Shown here piece after piece: positions 19,494 to 28,772 of a stretch of 64,000 bases of DNA (position 1 is its first letter; each line of letters starts with the position of its first letter). Made by a program: the position numbers and the translations under genes. Source of the stretch: Thermophagus xiamenensis (lineage in GTDB: Bacteria > Bacteroidota > Bacteroidia > Bacteroidales > Marinilabiliaceae); assembly GCF_900112795.1 (NCBI RefSeq), contig NZ_FONA01000001.1, positions 186,001 to 250,000 of the forward strand, in the 5' to 3' direction. The notes beneath the pieces are model-generated. The model saw only the letters and a program-made list of their open reading frames with translations, was not told where the DNA came from and made no database searches.

Positions 19494-21341
19494 GTGGGAA
19501 ATCTCAATAATCGCACCATTATAATAAGCCTCATTATAATTGTTGTGGCAATTATCTTTAGCATAAAACTATTTTTGCTTCAGGTGTTTGATCCCTCTTA
19601 CAAGTTTTCGGCAGAGAGTAATACCCGTAGAAAAATAACCGAATATCCGGCACGGGGTCTTATCTTCGATCGTAATAATAAGCTCCTGGTTTCCAATCAG
19701 GCAGTGTACGACATAATGGTCGTTCCCAACGAAATAGAGAAAATTGATACTTTAGCCCTGGCCCAATCTATGGGAATTGACATTGAGGAGGTGAAGGACT
19801 TGTTCCGCAAGATGAATGAGAATTTGAGAGCCAGGAAGATTTCTTCCTTCCGACCCTCGGTTTTTTATAAACAGATGCCGGCCGCACAATATGGTTTTTT
19901 CCAAGAAAAACTTTTCAAATTCAAAGGTTTTTATGGTCAACGACGTATTGTCCGAAACTATGAATACCCCATAGCTGCCAATATTTTGGGATATCTTGGT
20001 GAAATAAGTGAAGAAGAACTAAAAAAGCAACCCTATTATAGCCAGGGCGACTATTGGGGCATAAGCGGTGTTGAAAAAGTTTATGAAAAAGCATTACGCG
20101 GGGAAAAGGGTGCTAAATATGTACTGGTTGATGTACATGGTCGGCAAAAAGGATCCTTTAGAGAAGGTAAGTTTGATATTCCGGCTGTTTCAGGAAAAAA
20201 TTTAACCTTAACTATCGACCGGGAACTTCAAGAGTACGGCGAACTTTTAATGCAAAACAAGATTGGAAGCATTGTCGCCATAGAACCCTCTACCGGCGAA
20301 ATTTTAGCCATGGTGTCATCACCATCTTATGACCCATCAATGCTGGTAGGTAGAAACCGCAATAAGAACTTTCCCATTTTAGCGAATGACACCTTGTATC
20401 CCCTTTTCAACCGACCACTGCAATCGGGATATCCCCCGGGCTCTACCTTTAAAACCATTAATGCTTTAATTGGATTACAAGAAGGGGTCTTACAACCTCA
20501 TAACCGGTACGAGTGTTTCATGGGATACCATACTCCTGCGCTATCGGTTGGCTGCCACTATCATATTAGTCCGCTCGACTTACCTCAATCCATTCAAATG
20601 TCGTGCAACGCCTATTATTGTCATGTCTTCCGCAATATTCTGGATAACCCTCAATATGGATCGGCCAAAAAAGGACTCAACGTTTGGAAAGATTATCTTG
20701 TAAAGTTTGGCTTTGGTTATCGCTTAGGAACCGACTTAAGCAACGAAGCCCGCGGGTTCATTCCGAACAGTGATTATTATGACCAAATATATAACGGTAG
20801 TTGGGGATCGCTGACGGTAGTATCACTAGCCATAGGACAAGGCGAATTATTAACAACCCCGCTTCAAATGGCCAATATGACTGCAGCTATAGCCAACAGA
20901 GGGTATTGGTACACACCTCATGTTGCAAAAGATATTGAAAATGATACTATCCCATCACGTTTTCTGGAACCACATTTTGTAGATATAGACTCCTCATATT
21001 TTGAACCTGTTATTAAAGGGATGGAGCTTGCAATATGGGGTGGCGAAGGAAGTACCGCACGCATTGCCCAAATACCGGGCATTTCAATCTGCGGGAAAAC
21101 CGGAACCGCTCAAAACCCGCACGGTGAAGACCATAGTATCTTTATTGCTTTTGCACCCAAAGAGGACCCCCTAATTGCAGTAGCAACCTACGTTGAAAAC
21201 GGCTCTTTTGGCTCAACATATGGTGCTCCAATTGCAAGTCTGATTATTGAAAAGTATCTTACAGGTCAAATCCATCGTAGTAGAAAGTGGATAGAAAAAC
21301 GAATGTTAGAAGCAGATCTAATTCATGAACGCAACAGGTAA
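19494..21341 (+). CDS. mrdA: Penicillin-binding protein 2 (transpeptidase of the elongasome)
   Basis: A 615-residue class B PBP that crosslinks peptidoglycan during cell elongation. It has an N-terminal membrane helix (about 8-28), the pedestal motif ARGLIFDRN, and active-site motifs STFK (nucleophile S317), SCN (in QMSCNAYY) and KTG (K535 in CGKTGTAQNP). The start is GTG at 19494, 15 bp after mreD; no closer ATG preserves the membrane helix. Its end overlaps rodA by 17 bp, consistent with the known PBP2-RodA partnership. Confidence 0.96.
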   Translation: MGNLNNRTIIISLIIIVVAIIFSIKLFLLQVFDPSYKFSAESNTRRKITEYPARGLIFDRNNKLLVSNQAVYDIMVVPNEIEKIDTLALAQSMGIDIEEVKDLFRKMNENLRARKISSFRPSVFYKQMPAAQYGFFQEKLFKFKGFYGQRRIVRNYEYPIAANILGYLGEISEEELKKQPYYSQGDYWGISGVEKVYEKALRGEKGAKYVLVDVHGRQKGSFREGKFDIPAVSGKNLTLTIDRELQEYGELLMQNKIGSIVAIEPSTGEILAMVSSPSYDPSMLVGRNRNKNFPILANDTLYPLFNRPLQSGYPPGSTFKTINALIGLQEGVLQPHNRYECFMGYHTPALSVGCHYHISPLDLPQSIQMSCNAYYCHVFRNILDNPQYGSAKKGLNVWKDYLVKFGFGYRLGTDLSNEARGFIPNSDYYDQIYNGSWGSLTVVSLAIGQGELLTTPLQMANMTAAIANRGYWYTPHVAKDIENDTIPSRFLEPHFVDIDSSYFEPVIKGMELAIWGGEGSTARIAQIPGISICGKTGTAQNPHGEDHSIFIAFAPKEDPLIAVATYVENGSFGSTYGAPIASLIIEKYLTGQIHRSRKWIEKRMLEADLIHERNR

Positions 21342-22746
21342 ATCATATCGAAATATTGATTGGATAACCGTATTCATCTATTCCTTAATGGTTATTTTTG
21401 GTTGGCTGAACATTTTTGCCGCCAATTTTGATCCCGAATCCAATTCATTATGGGCCATTTCAACTGAACCTGTCAAGCAATTAATATGGATTGGCGTGTC
21501 ACTGGTTACTATCGGTATTATTTTTCTTATCGACAGTAAATTTTTTGTGGAATTTGCCTACATATTTTTAGGGCTTTCCATAGCAATGCTTTTAATGGCC
21601 CTTTTGTTCGGAATGGAAATCAATGGGGCAAAGGCATGGTTCAAAATAGGGTTCGTTCGGTTTCAGCCTGCCGAGTTAACCAAAGTTGCGGCAAGTCTTG
21701 CTTTGGCTCGGGTAATGAGTCGTTACGGTTTTCAAATGAATAAGATCCGCCACATTTTAAAAGTGGGATTGGTGGTGCTTTTGCCCGCCCTAATCATTTT
21801 GCTGCAAAATGACACCGGTTCGGCTTTGGTTTATTTCTCTTTTTTTCTGGTCCTTTTTCGCGAAGGGATGCCCCCGGTAATTCTTTTCCTGGGCTTTTTG
21901 GCATTAATAGTCTTTATTTTATCACTTTTATTTAATACCCTTTTCATTTTAATCGGTTTATTCTTTCTTTTTACTGCATTTGTCTTTTATTCAGTTCAAA
22001 AAAAACTAGCCATCATTTCATTAAGCATAACAATTATTGCTTTTTCTCTTATAACAGGCATCTCTTTTTTCTTAGAAAATAAACTCGGATATGTACTGCC
22101 TTTAATTCTTAGTATAAGCCTCACATCTATTTTTTTGGTGATTCAATCGTTTTTCAGGCGTCTGCCGCGACTGGGCACTGGTTTATTGATTCTGTGGCTT
22201 ATGATTGCTTATACCTATTCTAATAATTATGTGTTTAATTCAGTACTTTCCGATTATCAGCGAAATAGAATTTTAGTAGTACTAGGAATAGAAAACGATC
22301 CTCTGGGAGTCGGCTATAACGTTAACCAGTCTAAAATAGCCATTGGTTCCGGGGGCTTTGCCGGAAAAGGTTTTTTGCAGGGTACACAAACCAAATTCGA
22401 TTTTGTGCCGGAACAAAGTACCGATTTTATTTTTTGCACCGTAGGTGAAGAATGGGGCTTTTTAGGAACGGTTTCGGTTCTGGCATTATTTCTGTCTCTT
22501 TTGCTGAGGATAATATTTTTGGCTGAACGACAGCATTCCGCTTTCAGTCGTATTTACGGATATTGCGTTGTCTCCATTTTCTTCGTGCATATGGCCATCA
22601 ATATAGGAATGACTATTGGGCTGGCACCCGTTATAGGTATTCCTCTGCCCTTTTTCAGCTATGGGGGGTCATCCTTCTGGGGTTTTACCCTATTATTGTT
22701 CATTTTTCTAAAATTAGACACTAACCGTAATGAATTAATAAGATAA
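21325..22746 (+). CDS. rodA: Peptidoglycan glycosyltransferase RodA (SEDS family)
   Basis: A polytopic SEDS glycosyltransferase that polymerises lipid II with PBP2. At 473 residues it is about 100 longer than the E. coli protein; the extra length lies in hydrophobic segments of the middle (about residues 185-290, including LIGLFFLFTAFVFYSVQ and ISLTSIFLVIQSFF). Conserved SEDS motifs are RFQPAELTK, DFVPEQSTDFIF with CTVGEEWGFLG, and FFSYGGSSFWG. It overlaps mrdA by 17 bp and ends the mre operon. Confidence 0.95.
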   Translation: MNATGKSYRNIDWITVFIYSLMVIFGWLNIFAANFDPESNSLWAISTEPVKQLIWIGVSLVTIGIIFLIDSKFFVEFAYIFLGLSIAMLLMALLFGMEINGAKAWFKIGFVRFQPAELTKVAASLALARVMSRYGFQMNKIRHILKVGLVVLLPALIILLQNDTGSALVYFSFFLVLFREGMPPVILFLGFLALIVFILSLLFNTLFILIGLFFLFTAFVFYSVQKKLAIISLSITIIAFSLITGISFFLENKLGYVLPLILSISLTSIFLVIQSFFRRLPRLGTGLLILWLMIAYTYSNNYVFNSVLSDYQRNRILVVLGIENDPLGVGYNVNQSKIAIGSGGFAGKGFLQGTQTKFDFVPEQSTDFIFCTVGEEWGFLGTVSVLALFLSLLLRIIFLAERQHSAFSRIYGYCVVSIFFVHMAINIGMTIGLAPVIGIPLPFFSYGGSSFWGFTLLLFIFLKLDTNRNELIR

Positions 22747-23101
22747 AATGAGCATCGAAACCCTTTGATTTGCATCAGTTAATTATTTTATGCCCAAACT
22801 CCATTACGAAAGATTTTTCCTTTTAACTATATTTGGATGAATTTTCAGTAAAAAATTCATGTCATAATTCATGCAAATTTTCCGACTGAAAAGAACGTGA
22901 CCAACGTAAAATTGTCACAATAAAACTAGTTTAGATTCAGTAAAGACTTGCTGGTTTCAATATTGGTAAATTACTTGCCATAAGTAAAATAGAGGCAAAC
23001 CATGTAAAATAGACAGCATGCAATATTGATGTCCACAATTGAACGAGATAGAGAAAATCATGGTAAAATTTTAAAGAGAAGACTTAAATAAAGAAGCAAA
23101 A
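22747..23101. other. Intergenic region rodA-parE
   Basis: 355 bp, AT-rich. It holds a perfect 9-bp inverted repeat ATGAATTTT (22837-22845) / AAAATTCAT (22852-22860) with a 6-nt loop and no T run, and just before it a -7-like TATATTTG (22828-22835) lacking a -33 partner. No further gene or clear parE promoter was recognised. Confidence 0.4.
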
Positions 23102-24934
23102 ATGGTGCAGAATTATTCAGAAGATACCATACGCACACTCGATTGGAAAGAACATATCAGGAAAAGGCCGGGAATGTATATTGGAAAGCTCGGCGATGGA
23201 ACTTTTGCTGATGACGGAATTTATGTTCTTCTCAAAGAAGTCCTGGACAACTCTGTTGACGAGTATATGATGGGCTTCGGGAAGGAAATACATATTCAAC
23301 TTTCAGACACTAAAGTATCAGTAAGAGATTTTGGACGAGGTATTCCTTTGGGAAAAGTCCTGGATGTTTCCAGTAAAATGAATACCGGCGCCAAATACGA
23401 CAGCAAAGTTTTTAAAAAATCGGTGGGATTAAATGGAGTAGGGATAAAAGCTGTCAATGCTCTTTCAGATCACTTTGTTGTTCAGGCTTTCCGTAAGGGC
23501 GAAACCAAACGCGTCGTTTTCAGCAAAGGAGAATTAGTTGAGGAAGCACCGGTAGAATCTACTCACGAGGCCGACGGAACATACGTCGAGTTCATTCCTG
23601 ATGGGTCCATCTTTACCAACTTCAAATTCAAGAATGAATACATTATTTCTCTTCTCAAAAATTATACTTATCTAAATGCCGGGCTGTCAATTCACTTTAA
23701 TGGCGAAGTTTACAAGTCGGAAAATGGACTTCTCGATCTTCTGGATGAACAAATGACCGAAACCAGTTTATATCCGATTATTTCGCTCAAGGATGATGAC
23801 CTGGAAATTGCCGTTACTCACTGCAATCAATATGGAGAAGAATATTATACTTTTGTGAACGGTCAACATACCACCCAGGGTGGAACCCATTTGCAAGCTT
23901 TTCGGGAAGCCTACGTAAAAACCATCAGAGACTTTTACAATAAAAATTTTGACGTTTCCGACATCCGTTCCGGAATCGTTGCCGCCGTTAGTATTAAAAT
24001 TGAAGAACCTGTTTTTGAATCGCAGACCAAAACTAAGCTGGGTTCAAAAGATATGTCACCGGGTGGACCATCCATCCGGAACTATATGATGGAATTTGTA
24101 AAAGAAAAATTAGACAATTTCCTCCATAAAAATTCCGAAGTAGCAGAAATACTTCATAAAAAAATCCTAGAATCTGAGAAAGAGCGTAAAGCTATTTCCG
24201 GCATACAAAAGCTTGCTCGCGAACGAGCTAAAAAAGTCAACCTGCACAATAAAAAACTTCGTGATTGCCGTATCCATTTTAATTCCAATCACGAACGTAA
24301 AATGGAAACTTCTATTTTCATTACCGAGGGTGACTCTGCCTCCGGATCTATCACCAAAGCTCGTGACGTAACCACACAGGCCGTTTTCAGCCTAAAAGGA
24401 AAACCGCTTAACACTTACGGACTGAGCAGAAAGGTGGTTTATGAAAACGAAGAGTTCAACCTGCTACAAGCCGCGCTTAATATTGAAGAAGGCATTGAAG
24501 CTCTGCGGTATAATCAGGTAATTATTGCCACAGATGCCGATGTGGATGGAATGCACATTCGCTTGTTGTTACTAACGTTTTTTCTGCAATTCTTTCCGGA
24601 ACTTATTAAAAACGGGCATCTGTTTATTCTTCAAACACCCCTCTTTAGAGTGCGGAACAACAAACAAACTTTTTATTGCTATACCGAACAAGAACGTATT
24701 GAAGCCATTAAAAAAATTGGAAAAAATGCTGAAATTACCAGGTTTAAAGGTTTGGGAGAAATTTCCCCCGATGAATTCAAACATTTTATCGGGAAAGATA
24801 TCCGGTTGGAACCGGTTACGATGAAAAAAGGGGATGCGTTTAAAGAGCTGCTAGAATTTTACATGGGCAAGAACTCCCCTGAAAGACAAAATTTTATCAT
24901 TAACAACCTGGTGATTGATGAAGAAATGCTTTAA
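23102..24934 (+). CDS. parE: DNA topoisomerase IV subunit B (ParE)
   Basis: The ATPase subunit of the decatenating type IIA topoisomerase. The 610-residue protein has GHKL motifs [17 protein letters not shown] and [11 protein letters not shown], then the TOPRIM motifs TEGDSASGS and [10 protein letters not shown]. It lacks the long C-terminal insertion often seen in GyrB. parC follows after 3 bp; that pairing favours ParE over GyrB. Confidence 0.93.
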   Translation: MVQNYSEDTIRTLDWKEHIRKRPGMYIGKLGDGTFADDGIYVLLKEVLDNSVDEYMMGFGKEIHIQLSDTKVSVRDFGRGIPLGKVLDVSSKMNTGAKYDSKVFKKSVGLNGVGIKAVNALSDHFVVQAFRKGETKRVVFSKGELVEEAPVESTHEADGTYVEFIPDGSIFTNFKFKNEYIISLLKNYTYLNAGLSIHFNGEVYKSENGLLDLLDEQMTETSLYPIISLKDDDLEIAVTHCNQYGEEYYTFVNGQHTTQGGTHLQAFREAYVKTIRDFYNKNFDVSDIRSGIVAAVSIKIEEPVFESQTKTKLGSKDMSPGGPSIRNYMMEFVKEKLDNFLHKNSEVAEILHKKILESEKERKAISGIQKLARERAKKVNLHNKKLRDCRIHFNSNHERKMETSIFITEGDSASGSITKARDVTTQAVFSLKGKPLNTYGLSRKVVYENEEFNLLQAALNIEEGIEALRYNQVIIATDADVDGMHIRLLLLTFFLQFFPELIKNGHLFILQTPLFRVRNNKQTFYCYTEQERIEAIKKIGKNAEITRFKGLGEISPDEFKHFIGKDIRLEPVTMKKGDAFKELLEFYMGKNSPERQNFIINNLVIDEEML

Positions 24935-24937
24935 AAA

Positions 24938-27571
24938 ATGAGCGATAAAAACAATAAATTTCCGGAAATACCTGAAGAAAACAACAAAGATTCCCAAAAA
25001 CAGGAAGATAAAAACTTACCAGCCCAAAATGATAATGAACAGGAAGTAAAAATTACCCCGCTACAGGGAATGTATCGGTCGTGGTTCCTCGACTATGCTT
25101 CCTATGTTATTTTAGAGCGTGCCGTCCCGCACATTAAAGACGGTTTAAAACCGGTGCAACGGAGGATACTTCATGCCATGCGTCGGATGGAAGATGGTAG
25201 GTACAACAAAGTGGCCAACATCATTGGCTATACCATGCAATACCACCCACATGGTGATGCTTCAATTGGTGATGCGCTGGTACAACTCGGACAAAAAAAC
25301 CTCCTTATCGATACGCAAGGTAACTGGGGTAATATTTATACCGGTGATAGTGCTGCAGCACCCAGATATATAGAAGCCAGACTTACCAAATTTGCTCTTG
25401 AGGTAGTTTTTAATCCCAAAACCACTGAATGGAAACCATCTTATGACGGGCGTAATCAGGAGCCCGTTACTTTACCCGTAAAATTTCCTTTATTACTGGC
25501 TCAGGGAGTTGAAGGAATTGCTGTTGGACTGGCTTCTAAAATATTACCACATAACATCGCTGAACTTATTGATGCATCCATCGCTTATCTAAAAGGAGAA
25601 CCGTTTCAACTCTATCCCGATTTTCCTACAGGCGGGATGATAGACGTTTCCAGATACAATGACGGCTTAAGAGGTGGGGTGGTAAAAGTCAGAGCTAAAA
25701 TCAGTAAGCTCGACAGTAGAACCCTGGTTATTTCTGATATACCTTTTGGTAAAACGACTACCTCGCTTATAGAATCTATCCTCAAGGCCAATGAAAAAGG
25801 AAAAATAAAAATCAAAAAAATCGATGACAACACCGCCGAAAAAGTGGAAATCCTCGTCCACCTACCGGCAAATACATCCCCCGATAAAACTATAGATGCT
25901 CTTTATGCTTTCACCGATTGTGAACTCTCTATTTCCCCTAACTCATGTGTTATTCAGGACGATAAACCAGCTTTTCTCCCCGTTACCCAGATACTTAAAG
26001 AAAACACCAATCACACCGTTCATTTATTAACCAGAGAACTGGAAATTAGAAAAGGGGAACTCGAAGAAGCATGGCATCTCTCTTCTCTTGAAAAAATATT
26101 CATCGAAAATAAAATTTATCAACGCATCGAAGAGTGCGAAACATATGAAGCCATTATTCAAACTATTGACCATGGGTTAGAACCATTTAAAAAATTACTC
26201 AAGCGTGAGGTTACCAGAGAAGATATTATCAAACTAACAGAAATTAAAATTAAGAGAATATCCCGTTACGACTCAAAGAAGGCCGATGAATATATCTCAG
26301 CTCTCGAAGAAGAACTGGAACAAGTAGAATTTAATCTGCGAAATATCATTCCTTACGCCATCGAATATTTCAAAAATTTAAAAAAGAAATATGGTTCAAA
26401 CTACCCAAGAATGACGGAAATCAGAAGCTTTGAAAACATCGAAGCTTCTAAAGTGGTTGTAAAAAACGAAAAATTATACATCAATCGTAAAGACGGTTTC
26501 ATCGGAACAGCTCTCAAAAAAGATGAATTTGTCTGCAACTGTTCCGATATCGATGATATTATCATCTTTTACAAAGATGGAAGATATCTGGTGACGAAAG
26601 TACAAGAAAAGGCCTTTGTAGGAAAGAACATTATCCATATCGCCGTCTTTAAACGAAATGATAAACGAACTATTTATAATGTCGTATACCGTGACGGAAA
26701 GCGTGGAAATGCTTATGTGAAAAGATTTGCCGTAACAGGTGTAACGCGAGATAAAGAATATAACCTAACCAAAGGAACACCAGGCTCAGAAGTATTATAT
26801 TTTAGCGCAAACCCCAATGGCGAAGCTGAAATTTTAAAAGTAATTCTGAAACCACGACCACGACTCAGAAATCAAATCTTTGAATTTGACATGGCTAACC
26901 AGGCCATTAAAGGAAGAGGTGCACAAGGAAATATTCTTTCAAAATACGACATCCACAAAATTGTTTTAAAGAAAAAAGGAGAAAGCACTTTGGGTGGACG
27001 AAAAATTTGGTTCGAACCGGAAATCCTTCGTCTTAATGCTGATGGTAGAGGTAAATATCTCGGAGAATTTCATGCGGGTGACCAAATTTTGGTTATGACC
27101 AAAGACGGTTATTTTTTCCAGACCAGTTTTGACCTTACCAACCACTATGAAGATAACATCCTCGTTATCGAAAAATTCAACCCCGAGGTAGTATGGTCAG
27201 CCGTCTATTTCGATGCCGACCAAAATTATTATTACGTAAAAAGATTTCAGGTGGAACCGGTAAATAAACCTCAGCGATTTATCGGTGACAATCCAAAATC
27301 TTATTTGGTAAAACTTACTCAGGTTGATTATCCTCGTCTGGAAATAAAATTTGGTGGTGAAGACAAAAACCGCGAAAAAATGATTGTGGAAGTAGCCGAA
27401 TTCATCAATGTTAAAGGTTGGAGAGCTCGAGGTAAAAGGTTAACCACATATCAGGTACAAAAAATCATGGAACTGGAACCTATCAAAAAAAATGAACCGC
27501 AAGATATTCCGGATAACGAAAACAACAACCCGGAAGATGATGATGAAAAGGGACAAATGTCTATTTTCTAA
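24938..27571 (+). CDS. parC: DNA topoisomerase IV subunit A (ParC)
   Basis: The DNA cleavage and rejoining subunit. In 877 residues one sees a charged, low-complexity N-terminus (about 1-36), the winged-helix/tower core with catalytic tyrosine Y144 in APRYIEARL, QRRILHAMRRM (the quinolone-contact region), a coiled coil around 400-470, and a C-terminal beta-propeller-like region. The extreme C-terminus is acidic and ends KGQMSIF. It starts 3 bp after parE, so the two are co-translated. Confidence 0.93.
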   Translation: MSDKNNKFPEIPEENNKDSQKQEDKNLPAQNDNEQEVKITPLQGMYRSWFLDYASYVILERAVPHIKDGLKPVQRRILHAMRRMEDGRYNKVANIIGYTMQYHPHGDASIGDALVQLGQKNLLIDTQGNWGNIYTGDSAAAPRYIEARLTKFALEVVFNPKTTEWKPSYDGRNQEPVTLPVKFPLLLAQGVEGIAVGLASKILPHNIAELIDASIAYLKGEPFQLYPDFPTGGMIDVSRYNDGLRGGVVKVRAKISKLDSRTLVISDIPFGKTTTSLIESILKANEKGKIKIKKIDDNTAEKVEILVHLPANTSPDKTIDALYAFTDCELSISPNSCVIQDDKPAFLPVTQILKENTNHTVHLLTRELEIRKGELEEAWHLSSLEKIFIENKIYQRIEECETYEAIIQTIDHGLEPFKKLLKREVTREDIIKLTEIKIKRISRYDSKKADEYISALEEELEQVEFNLRNIIPYAIEYFKNLKKKYGSNYPRMTEIRSFENIEASKVVVKNEKLYINRKDGFIGTALKKDEFVCNCSDIDDIIIFYKDGRYLVTKVQEKAFVGKNIIHIAVFKRNDKRTIYNVVYRDGKRGNAYVKRFAVTGVTRDKEYNLTKGTPGSEVLYFSANPNGEAEILKVILKPRPRLRNQIFEFDMANQAIKGRGAQGNILSKYDIHKIVLKKKGESTLGGRKIWFEPEILRLNADGRGKYLGEFHAGDQILVMTKDGYFFQTSFDLTNHYEDNILVIEKFNPEVVWSAVYFDADQNYYYVKRFQVEPVNKPQRFIGDNPKSYLVKLTQVDYPRLEIKFGGEDKNREKMIVEVAEFINVKGWRARGKRLTTYQVQKIMELEPIKKNEPQDIPDNENNNPEDDDEKGQMSIF

Positions 27572-27685
27572 AAACTTATTAGTTTTAAAACATAGGTTCG
27601 ACAAAGGAATTTTTGTTTTATGCTTAACATTTTTTTGAGACAGGCATGTCAACCGGAATTCTCATAAAGGAAACATACCATCATT

Positions 27686-27793
27686 CAGAGGTAATGTTAT
27701 ATAAATGGGTAGTCAACCATTAAAAAGCTCAAATACCTCTGTAAATAATTGTAATACTTTATTTAAAACCGGCTGTTATGCCTCTGTTTTTTT
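27686..27793 (+). promoter_or_regulatory. Structured leader before aroK (possible attenuator)
   Basis: CAGAGGTA (27686-27693) can pair with TACCTCTG (27734-27741, perfect 8 bp, enclosing a small ATGG/CCAT hairpin) or, over six bases, with CCTCTG at 27781-27786, which is followed by seven Ts (27787-27793). The two pairings exclude each other, the second being terminator-like. It might equally be only a weak parC terminator. Structure only; no function shown. Confidence 0.3.
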
Positions 27794-27820
27794 AACAAAA
27801 TCACCAAATTGCCAGTAGTT

Positions 27821-28342
27821 ATGACAAAACCAATATATTTAACCGGTTTTATGGGAAGCGGAAAAACAACCTTTGGGCGTTTGCTGGCCAAACATCTTAA
27901 TCGCGAATTTATTGACCTTGACCACTTTATCGAACAACAGGAAGGAGTTTCTATTTCACAAATCTTTTCTGACTTAGGTGAAGATGAATTTAGAAAACTA
28001 GAACATAAAGTTTTACTATCAACAGTTGATAAAACAAACGCTGTTATTGCAACAGGAGGTGGAACTCCATGCTATTTCAATAACATGGATTTTATGAACA
28101 ATCATGGCACTACTATTTACCTTAAAGTTAATGTCGAAGATCTTGTCAATCGGCTCCTCCCGGCCAAAAATCATAGACCCTTAATTGCCGATAAAGAAGA
28201 ATCTGAATTAAGAGAATTCATCTCCAGAAAACTTTCCGAACGGGCACCCTATTATAATAAAGCCAAAATCATTGCTGATACATCAACCCGTTCACCCTCT
28301 GATACCCTTCGTATCGTTACCAGAGCATTGGAATTACACTAA
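27821..28342 (+). CDS. aroK: Shikimate kinase
   Basis: Phosphorylates shikimate in aromatic amino acid synthesis. 173 residues from the ATG at 27821 (MTKPIYLTGF); an in-frame TTG four codons earlier is disfavoured. It has the P-loop GFMGSGKTTF, the shikimate-binding IDLDHFIE, ATGGGTPCY and the lid arginine in NHRPLI. It is separated from parC by about 250 bp with a structured leader, and followed by a repeat-rich gap. Confidence 0.95.
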   Translation: MTKPIYLTGFMGSGKTTFGRLLAKHLNREFIDLDHFIEQQEGVSISQIFSDLGEDEFRKLEHKVLLSTVDKTNAVIATGGGTPCYFNNMDFMNNHGTTIYLKVNVEDLVNRLLPAKNHRPLIADKEESELREFISRKLSERAPYYNKAKIIADTSTRSPSDTLRIVTRALELH

Positions 28343-28398
28343 TTAACTTCATTCGTATAAATTTTACTTACTTCATTGATATATTGTTTCTTAAAAGT

Positions 28399-28469
28399 AG
28401 TCATTAGTGGTTAGTCAATAGTCACTAGTCCTTTAACACTAATGACTGTTCAACAAATGACTATTGACT
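28399..28469. repeat. Interleaved inverted repeats A-B-A'-B'
   Basis: AGTCATTAGTG (28399-28409) pairs perfectly with CACTAATGACT (28437-28447), and AGTCAATAGTCA (28413-28424) pairs perfectly with TGACTATTGACT (28458-28469). The order is crossed, so both stems together would be a pseudoknot. A diverged version of the module lies at about 41983-42030. Confidence 0.75.
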
Positions 28470-28745
28470 TCTTCTGCCTTCTGCCTGTGCACTTCTGCCT
28501 TTGTCGTTTATACATGCTCTTTTGTGGCAAAAGTCACCATGCTCGTTTTATTCGTATAAAGTTTACTTAAGTCATTAACCGAATAGAACTCGCATGACCT
28601 AAAATTTACACATGTTCTTATTATGACAACTTTTGGTGTTCATGCTCATTTCATTAAATCTTATTTTTCCACCTTTTTAACAAACAAAATAAACACCTCA
28701 ACCAATTATTAATCTTTTTTCTGGCATCATACACAAGGATTCTTT

Positions 28746-28753
28746 TACTTTTG
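28746..28753 (+). promoter_or_regulatory. -7 promoter element before the patatin gene
   Basis: TACTTTTG matches TAnnTTTG and ends 19 bp before the ATG at 28773. A -33 element is not evident (CTGG at about the right place). Confidence 0.4.
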
Positions 28754-28772
28754 TAAAAATCCATTCTAAACA

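Larger units (their letters stand above)
28343..28772. repeat. Intergenic region with dispersed repeat copy R1 and interleaved inverted repeats
   Basis: 430 bp without a gene. 28350-28656 contains a copy of a repeat also present near 32481, 37600 and 41833. It has a truncated unit (TTCGTATAAA...), a module of interleaved inverted repeats (28399-28469), a CTTCTGCCT-rich stretch (28468-28500), then a fuller unit with the hairpin CTTTTG/CAAAAG and a stem GCATGA (28592-28597) / TCATGC (28640-28645). The patatin-gene promoter lies at its right end. Confidence 0.75.

Noticed and set aside
23102-27571. DNA gyrase gyrB-gyrA instead of parE-parC
   Set aside because: Adjacent order, short B subunit and a divergent acidic A-subunit C-terminus fit topoisomerase IV better, though a phylogeny would decide.
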